Assembly (NCBI RefSeq): GCF_005239225.2
Contig: NC_133286.1
Coordinates: 20,598,572 to 20,662,571, forward strand
DNA: 64,000 nt
Reading direction: 5' to 3'
Source of the DNA: Populus alba
Taxonomy: Eukaryota > Streptophyta > Magnoliopsida > Malpighiales > Salicaceae
The number at the start of each line of letters is the position of its first letter. Position 1 is the stretch's first letter. The position numbers were made by a program, and so were the translations under genes. Below are positions 56,801-64,000 of this stretch, one piece after another. Under the pieces are notes generated by a model. The model saw nothing but the letters and a program-made list of their open reading frames with translations, had not been told where the DNA came from and ran no database searches.

Positions 56801-59800
56801 CCTCTTAGGGGCACCAAAATCCTAATAGTGCTAAGCAAGAGAAGAAAAGGAAAGCCAAAATAGGAAAAGCAAAACACACATACTAGAGAACTCCTAATTA
56901 ATTTCCTAGTTTCCTCAATATACCATGTCTTTAATAGTATTAAGATTCCTACGCTTGAAAAATCTTAAATAGATTAGGTTTAAAAGAAAAAAATAAGATA
57001 TACAGAATATAAAGTCAAATTAAAATAATTTGAAGTTATCTTTTTTCCTTGCATCTTTTATTTCTTTGACCATAAGAAGATGGAACTAAATGCATGATTG
57101 TGCTTCCTCTTTGAATCAATTACCATGGATATGTAGTTTCTCACGTAACTAACCCCAGGTTAGTTAAGAGAGAAATTTTGTCAGAGTATGATAAGCACAT
57201 GTTTGGGTAAAGAGAATGGAATCCTTATCTAAACTAACAGTGATTGTAGAGGCAAGGTTTACCTGTAAACTCCACATGGTTTTATAGAAGTTGAAGTCCA
57301 GAGAAATGGCTGAAAAGAAGCGACAAAGATCAGCACATACAATCCCACAATAAAGTTAAGTGGCACTAGACAAGTCAATACAAAGTTTACTGAAGTTTTC
57401 TGTAGCTAAGACAAACCAGCTGGTGGCTCTTTCTCATATTTAGTCTCATTTGATGTGTTGAAAACTCCTTTAATGTTTACAGCTGCAGCCATTAAGCAAA
57501 ACAAAGCGACCTATTAATCCAATGACAGCACTTGCTGTCGAAATATAAGAGCTGAAAATAAATACATACCTGAGCGTTCAGATAGTGGAAAAAAGTGAGC
57601 TAGAAACATCAGAATTCGTCCGCAAAACACGACATCATTTGCCTATAAAGTTAAAATATTAGAACCAATGGTTAAGGAAACAGTAGGTAGTAGGTTGGCA
57701 CCAAAGGTTAAGGAAAAAAATAAACAGTAGGGAGTAGCCCCTGTCAATTTTTCCTTTATTTTGGAAACAAAAGAGAAGAGAAGAGAAAGCAATTAAAAGG
57801 AGTTATAACTGTATTTTGTACTTCAAACAAAAGCAAATCTGACTTTGTTGTTCACATTGCCGCAGATGAGCACTCTTGTATTTTATTCATTATAAAATCA
57901 CAATCTACAAAGATCATTGAACGCCAAAGATAAAGAACTAATTAACTAAATCAATAGCTACATCCACATTCAGCATTACCCAGAAATCACTGTTGGACAG
58001 ATTCTTCCTAACAAGAGAAAGAGGAGACAAGATATAGGTCTTCATTCAAGAATCATAAAGTTCCATCATGATAAAGAGCTTTTACTCCCTAATGTGAAAT
58101 AGTCAAGACAAAGCAGATACAAATTCTATTGTTGACACAGGTTAGCATACAAGAAATTATGCTTATGCATGTACCACATATATCAATACATTAAACTACC
58201 TTTGAAAGGCGTCGGAGAAGTTGATTACATGTTCTCAACATCACAAGTTTTCCACGAGCAAAAAGTTCTTGCTGTATGAAAAGCAATCATCAAAATAAAC
58301 ACAGTGGTTAGTTGCAATTGAATATGCAGGACTGGTGATGGACAGTCTAATCAAAATCATGAACATGGATAAAAATATAAACAAAAACTTGGAACAATCT
58401 GAAAGCATCTACCTTTCCAAGTATATCTTGCTTACTCTCTATGTAACCAAAAATATCCTTGCAATTTCTCATTGTAGACATTTCTGTCAAATCTTCCAAC
58501 AACTGGAATATCATACCACCCTCAACAAAATCTCTCTCACAGAGATATAGAACAACATCTGGTAGCCCAAAAAGAAGTTAAAACTTTGAAACGCAATGAT
58601 AAATTAATAAGATATATGCAAAAAATAAACTTGGTACTGCCAAAAGACCCAGCGAAAAGTAATGAAACAGCTACATCATTGGTTCAAGCCCTATTCAAAT
58701 CCACCAGAAGAAATCCTTGAGATTGATGTTATAATATAAAATCATAAATAAGAAGAATAATAGATCACCAAGCATGATAATTGGTCACTCGCTACTAAAA
58801 TATCAGTTAGAAAATTCAGACAACTTCTAGGAGTCTTGTCCCAGAGAAAGAATGGTTTGCTAAAGAGGGGTTTTCAATAGTATTTATACTTCTGGAATCT
58901 ATAGCTCTTGCATCAACCCCTCAACATTCCGTGCAATAATTAGAGCACTGCATGACACAAGCAAAATTAACTCAAAGTTGAAATGAACATCACAAAGATG
59001 ACAGTTCCAAGGATTTGCAGAACTCTTTCAAGCTCCATCCACCAGAACCTAGTGCATGGGCACACTTTTGGTCCAGTTTTGTCTAACAAATTACATTTTA
59101 AAATCATGAAATTTCTGTAAAGAAAAGGCACAAAAATGTCTGTGAACCAGCACTTCTATAGTTTTGCACATTTGCATATCATGTCAATAAGTGTTAAAAT
59201 ATGGTCTACTCTTGTTTGGTTTAGCTGTTCAAAAACAAACCAAGATGAAACACAAAATTTGTAATCCATGTGGACATTAATCAATTTTTGTCTTAGACCC
59301 AATTCACAATTTATCGGAAGCCTATGTGGAAAAGAACTGATAAAAGTAAATAGCCTCTCGCAGAACTAAGCAATTCTATTTTGCATGGATTCTCTCAATC
59401 AACTAAAAACCCGATGAAGGCAACACCATAAACCAGCTCTCACAGAACCAATATGAGGGTCCTATATGTGAGATTCTGCATCTATAGGGGAATGCTCAAA
59501 TCAAACCAACTCAAAAATATTTTTCACTGGTCACTAATGAAAAAATTAAAACCAAAAGAAGAAATCAAATTATATCACTTTTTATTTATTTAATCTTGTA
59601 GAGCACTTCATCACAATTTAACACATCTTAATTCAGAATCCCAGGCACGAGCAGAGGAACTAAATAACAACTACTAGCATATACCTAGCAGACGAGGAAT
59701 TTGACCCTGTGAGTCTTCACCATCATCAATGGACTTCCCATACAACATTATTTCCTCCCTCGACTGCGCAGAAGATGACTTCATAAAAAACAAATGTAAA

Positions 59801-59889
59801 ATCTCTCAGCTCACACAAAATGAACAAGAAAAAAAAATCCACAATTATCCATATTAACTATACATAAAATGCTCCTTCAATGTGCACCA

Positions 59890-59921
<32 letters not shown>

Positions 59922-60646
59922 ATACCACAAGCTCCTGAAGCAATGTCCGGAGCATATTTTCCAACAATTGATTCTCATCTTGCACTAATTTAGTTTGCTT
60001 CTGTGATCATCATTTAATTATACAGCAGCAAATCAGCAAGCCCTCCATGCGCAAAAAAAAATTGAAAAAAGAAAAAAAAAAAAACTAATCACCTGAGGTT
60101 TAATAAATTCTTGAACAGTCTGGAGAGCAAAAGATTCAATTGGACCAGACTGCAATATAGCCCTCCTGAATTCTTCCTGAAAAAAAAAAAAAACCAACAT
60201 AAATAAAATATTATTCAAATAAAAAGTAAAAATGAAATGGAAGCATGTAATTTATTAAGAATCACCAGATATGCAAAAAAAAAAAAAATGAAAACCTGTA
60301 ATTAAAACTAACAGCAAAAATTAAAATTAGGTTTGCAATTAATCTCTATTTGACCATTTAAATTGCCATAAATAGGTGATTAAATTAAAAAAAAATAACC
60401 AAATGTGCAAATAAAACCTCAAAAATCCGAAAAATGAAAACCTGTGACTAAAATTAACAGCAAAAATCACAATTACGTTAGCAATTATTCTCTACTTGAC
60501 CATTTAAATTGCAATAAATAGATGATTAAAATTCAAAAAATTATTAATCTGAAACCCTAACAAAAATTTTGAAAACTTCACCGAAACAGAAAAAATTAAA
60601 ACTGTAGAAAACTGAGCTGCAGGGGAAAAAAAGGATTCCTTACCAT
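50859..60646 (-). CDS. THO1: THO complex subunit 1 (HPR1/THOC1)
   Basis: I traced 21 coding exons, all GT-AG and in frame: 60646-60644, 60176-60093, 60000-59926, 59778-59685, 58558-58413, 58271-58200, 57642-57570, 57482-57417, 57309-57263, 56623-56555, 56401-56276, 56181-56116, 55993-55952, 54994-54878, 54764-54682, 53961-53895, 53580-53509, 53385-53335, 52142-52083, 52000-51851 and 51122-50859. They give 608 residues; the Arabidopsis protein has about 600. The THOC1 fold spans most of the chain: MEEFRRAILQSGP, GGMIFQLLEDLTEMSTMRNC, RILMFLAHFFPLSERS and 'RRPRWRLGNKELSQLWKWA'. A basic KRAKK patch and an acidic, Ala/Glu-rich tail follow. The protein is a core part of nuclear THO/TREX, which couples transcription to mRNA export; in Arabidopsis it also supports small-RNA production and defence. 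The first coding exon is just the ATG. Confidence 0.96.
52190..53334 (-). other. Long THO1 intron without other features
   Basis: The 1.2-kb intron between the exons at 53335 and 52142. I see no nested gene. Two neighbouring copies of 'caacaaatatcttccagaat' near 53116 and 53140 are a short local duplication. Confidence 0.6.
58559..59684 (-). other. Long THO1 intron without other features
   Basis: The 1.1-kb intron between the exons at 59685 and 58558; no nested gene or clear transposon end was seen. Confidence 0.6.
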
Positions 60647-60659
60647 GTTGAAGAATTTA

Positions 60660-61579
60660 ACTACACTGCAAGCCTAAAACTCACGACCCGCACTGTACTT
60701 GTCAGTACTGTTAAGTGATTATGGTGCGGTTAGTGCAGTTGATGGAAAGAGAGGGAAGCAGCTGTGTAAAGGGAGCTGCAGCCCGAGAGCAAAGAAGATG
60801 GAATTCTCCTGATTTTTTTTAACAAAAAATCTCGTAGAAAGAGAGGCATGCTCGTAACTAGAGGTTTTCGAGCATGGGCTTGTAAATGTCCTCTAAGGCC
60901 GGCCCGTGTTTTTGTACTTACCCGTTAAGCAATAAGCATAGTTTGGAAGACCGATCAGATCAGGCCTTGGTCATAAAACGAGAAAATTGACTTTTCAATT
61001 TCTTTTAAAAAATTTAAAATAATATTTTTTTAATAAAAAAAATCAGTAAGTTGATAGTCGAGTTTTTAGCCACGTTTTTTTTTCCTTTTATTGAAACTGG
61101 TTTAGATCTGAGTTGATTTGATTTTGAGTTTGATTTTAAGTTTATTTGTCATTCAAAAATAATGTTGTTAAGTAATGTTAGTTTTTTATACTACACTATA
61201 TATTTTTTTTTATGTATGTTTTGGTTCCATGGAAACTCCACATTTATGCCTTCTTGCTGATTTAGGGCAAGTTATTGATTTTCTCTCCTTGGAATTTCGT
61301 TTTACCGTAAGCTTGGTATAACATAAACAATAATAATTTTTTTTTATATAAAAGATTTTGTTTTCTATAATATCATATTAATATCACAAGAATATTTTTC
61401 CATATTTTATTCTTATAACTTATTTTCTTATGTTCTAGCTTGATTTTTTAAGTTAAGATTTTGTTTTCTAAGATATCATATATCTACTTTTACAATTTTC
61501 ACCAGCATTAAGATTTGACATGTAGAGATTTAATTAAAAAAAATTACTAAGGTATAAATTATATTTATTGTAAAATTTA
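60660..61579. other. THO1 promoter and intergenic DNA
   Basis: The first 150 bases should hold the THO1 5' UTR (pyrimidine-rich on the sense strand). TGGGCT at 60875-60880 is a possible site II element in plus orientation. No TATA box stands out. The remainder is AT-rich with no gene. Confidence 0.45.
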
Positions 61580-61584
61580 AGGAC

Positions 61585-61875
61585 TATCAAAGAACTATCT
61601 CAATCCAATAGTTTAAATTGTTAGGTAAGTTTTTAAGATATAATTTATATTATTCTCTAACACACTTCTTTAAGTGAAAGTCCTTTAAACTTGAAACTTG
61701 TACAGGCCCACATTACTTTGTGTTTAATTTTTATCAAATAAATATAGATGGTAAGATTCGAACTTGTGATCGTTTGGTCATCAAAGCTCTGATACCATGT
61801 CAAATAACAATCTAAACCCAATAGCTTAAGCTATTAGGTAAAGTTCCAAGATATAATTTATATTATTCTCTAACA
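61585..61875 (-). mobile_element. TRIM (miniature LTR retrotransposon), complete
   Basis: Read leftward, a 78-bp terminal repeat starts TGTTAGAGAATAATATAAAT and ends TTTGACA (61875-61798). It is followed at once by TGGTATCAGAGC (61797-61786), the initiator Met-tRNA primer-binding site. About 120 bases of non-coding interior with a purine-rich end lead to a second 78-bp terminal repeat (61662-61585), a diverged copy of the first. Both outer flanks are AGGAC (61580-61584 and 61876-61880), a perfect 5-bp target duplication. At 291 bp and with no coding capacity, this is a terminal-repeat retrotransposon in miniature, dependent on proteins from other elements. Confidence 0.9.
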
Positions 61876-61880
61876 AGGAC

Positions 61881-62362
61881 TAAAGAAACTTCAATTAAGA
61901 GCTTACTGGTAAGAAAAATAAAATACAGGGACCAAATTAAATTTTTAAAAATACAGGGACCAAATTAAATTTTTAAGAAGGATCAAAATGTATATTCGCG
62001 AGATATTTCATATACAATAATTTGAACATGGCTCTCCTATCCTAATCTGGTAAAGCCACATGAGAAAGTTTATCCAAACACACCCTTAATTCGGATGCCT
62101 GAAAGTTGTTAAATACTCAGCACCTGGTGAAAAGTTATGTTACCCTAATCGACTCCATTAACTAGATTGGTCTGTTTCCTGATTGTATAGTTGAGGCCCT
62201 TTACCTCTCCTGAAGCTGTAAACCTAATGGAGGGTTTTCTAACTCAGTCGCATGACATTGCACGAAATCCTGTGTGAATGGAAACTACAGACAATAATTA
62301 CCTGATGATCCATATACAGTATATATACATTAAATACGTGCGCGTAAGATCTCTGATAATCC
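61881..62362. other. 3' flank of the CHX gene
   Basis: Contains a short direct repeat, 'cagggaccaaattaaatttt' (about 61926 and 61954). No gene seen; the CHX 3' UTR occupies the right part. Confidence 0.5.
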
Positions 62363-64000
62363 CTAGTTAAGGTCATTTCTCGAGTGCCGATACTGTTGAA
62401 TGACCAAAACCGAACTGGTGGTGTTAAGTTCTGAAGAAGCCAGAAGGTCCCCGACTGTCCCCAGCTCCGGACACTCCTCCCAGTCGCTCATACCAGTTGT
62501 CATAGGTGAGTGTCCTCTACCACCCTTTCCTACAATGAGCAATGAATAGGTATCATGTATGTCTCTTAGAGCCTCTGCTGTTTGAGTCCCATTCTCAACA
62601 TGCTTCTCTACATATCCAACTTGACCTGGCGTCACATATCTGAAAGCAGAAGAAGAATGTAGTTCTTATTGTAACAAGAGCCAAGACGCAATGAAATTAC
62701 TCTTTCAGAAGGGAAAAAACATGTTTAGAGTAGAAGAAGCAAAGATGTCAAGCGTATATGTAATTTGCTAGTGGATACCTGTTATAGAAATCCTGGACAA
62801 CAGCCCTGTCAATCTCAGCCTCGATGTCGTGACTTGACATATCCATCAGTAGCTCATCATCCCTGTGGGGTGTGCCATTATTGTACCCTGTCTGTGAGCT
62901 TGACGGTGAAAGCTGGAAGTGGATGAGTGTCAAATGAATGTGAGGATGGTTTGAAATCATTTTGCAACACGCCAATGCCTCGCGATCGTCGGAGCCTCCA
63001 AAAAACAATGCTGCTATATTTTGCACAGATTGTGAACTAGGTTGTTGAAATCCTGTCTGCCCTCGATCCACGAAGATCCCTACCGAGCATGGCGCGTGGC
63101 GCAGAATCTTATGGTTGGTGGTTCTCATTCCGACTTTTCCGCTCTCCATTTTCCCATCAAGGCGCTGGCGCTTGTGAAAAGTCAGAAATATGATTGAAAC
63201 ACGCAAGTCCTCAATGGAATCACACACATCCTCGTACATTCTCTCAAAGGAAGACACAACTTTCCTTTGGCGGATCAAAACTTTGGTCTCCATGGTATAT
63301 GCATCCACGGCATCATTGATCTCCACAACATCATTTCCGCCGTAGTCCTCCTCGTCACTATATTGGTCACCGTCTTGTAGCTGGTGGTACATCAAATTCT
63401 TCTTGGTACGTTTCTTTGGGAGCTCAACTAGGTGCATCAGGTAAGCTGTGACCGGTGTTTTGAGAGATTCACTAAAAGCAGAGATTAACCCAATTTTCGA
63501 TGATATATGTCGAGATCCGTAGACACAAGCCAGCATTCGTAGTTCACTCTCATGTTCACCTAATTCAAGGGAGGTATGGCTGTGAGAAAAATACTCTTCT
63601 TTTTTCCTTAATATATGAGCCACTACCACTCCTGCTATCACAGTGTTCATCACCACGACAGATACCACCAGATTTTCAACATTCTCTCGATCCATTGGAT
63701 TCAACTACAGGAAAAGCATAACACAACATTACTAAAAGAAAGAAGACATTTTTTATCGAGGTAAGTATCTATATCAATGCAAGTACCAAATGCTACGCAA
63801 AGGAAAACACAAGGGTACTAATAATTCCTGGAAAGGTCTTCAGAAAACTTACAGTATCCTCTGGCAGATTTCGCATGATATGAAATTCGGCATTTCCCTT
63901 CAAATCGAGTAAAAAGCCAAGTACAATGCCCTCGTCTGTTGGGATCTTGAGGTAATGGCAGGCTAATAAGGTGCCGATAATTTTACTTGCGATGGACATG
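62363..64000 (-). CDS. Cation/H+ antiporter of the CHX family (C-terminal part, cut by window edge)
   Basis: Three exons are visible: 64000-63853 (continues beyond the window), 63704-62779 and 62639-62363, joined in frame, giving about 449 C-terminal residues of a protein expected to have about 800. The first segment (IVLGFLLDLKGNAEFHI) and the start of the next (VENLVVSVVVMNTVIAGVVVAHIL) are the last membrane segments of the Na+/H+-exchanger fold. The long cytosolic tail follows: ELRMLACVYGSRHISSKIGLI, APCSVGIFVDRG, FGGSDDREALACCKMI and LLIVGKGGRG. This tail has the universal-stress-protein-like layout of plant CHX proteins. CHX proteins exchange K+ or Na+ for H+ at endomembranes or the plasma membrane. 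Details are closest, from memory, to the CHX26-28 branch; which member is not certain. Confidence 0.9.

Noticed and set aside
61786..61797. Possible tRNA gene fragment (complement of GGTATCAGAGC)
   Set aside because: It is a 12-base primer-binding site directly next to a terminal repeat, with no cloverleaf around it.

Overview
The window is nuclear DNA of a flowering plant. Genes are split by GT-AG introns, intergenic DNA is very AT-rich, and there are many microsatellites, class I and II transposon remnants and MITE-like repeats. Protein similarity and repeat style suggest a woody rosid of the Populus/Salix type, but that is inference; no species marker is present.

Region 1 (about 1-29.3 kb) is an accessory, repeat-rich block built around a small cytosolic sulfotransferase (SOT) family. 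It holds two intact single-exon genes (5588-6577 minus; 25187-26224 plus) and two broken copies (16330-16750 minus; 28400-29260 plus). Non-coding flanks recur at 1.4-2.8, 4.0-4.2, 4.9-5.0, 6.9-7.7, 10.5-13.1 and 14.5-14.8 kb. The SOT gene at 5.6 kb and the SOT relic at 16.3 kb, with their flanks, look like two units of a roughly 10-kb tandem duplication. Mobile DNA here includes a non-autonomous CACTA element (20283-21824, 3-bp target duplication), a hAT-like insertion whose empty site survives in paralogous flanks (10650-11371), a small hAT MITE (27357-27512), a LINE 3' end with poly(A) (about 26500-27064) and minisatellite arrays.

Region 2 (29.5-64 kb) is a conventional gene region. On the minus strand are a mitochondrial P-type PPR protein (29576-32560), a DUF617/MIZU-KUSSEI1-like protein (34003-34776) and an LNK3/LNK4-type clock coactivator (40381-43456 plus a 5' UTR exon). 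On the plus strand is CFAP20/BUG22 (47433-50063). THO complex subunit 1 (THO1/HPR1) follows on the minus strand with 21 coding exons (50859-60646), then the C-terminal part of a CHX cation/H+ antiporter (62363 to the window edge). I rebuilt the exon chains by reading splice sites and frame; they give 599, 257, 382, 191 and 608 residues for the five complete genes. LNK and CFAP20 are divergent neighbours; CFAP20 and THO1 are convergent.

Small retroelements sit between or inside these genes: a complete 291-bp TRIM retrotransposon with a 5-bp target duplication (61585-61875), an LTR/primer-binding-site relic in CFAP20 intron 3, and a SINE just upstream of the PPR gene. I saw no CRISPR array, rRNA, tRNA gene or gene cluster that amounts to an undescribed system. 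The most interesting material is the sulfotransferase birth-and-death block, the well-delimited small transposons, and some unusual exon structures.
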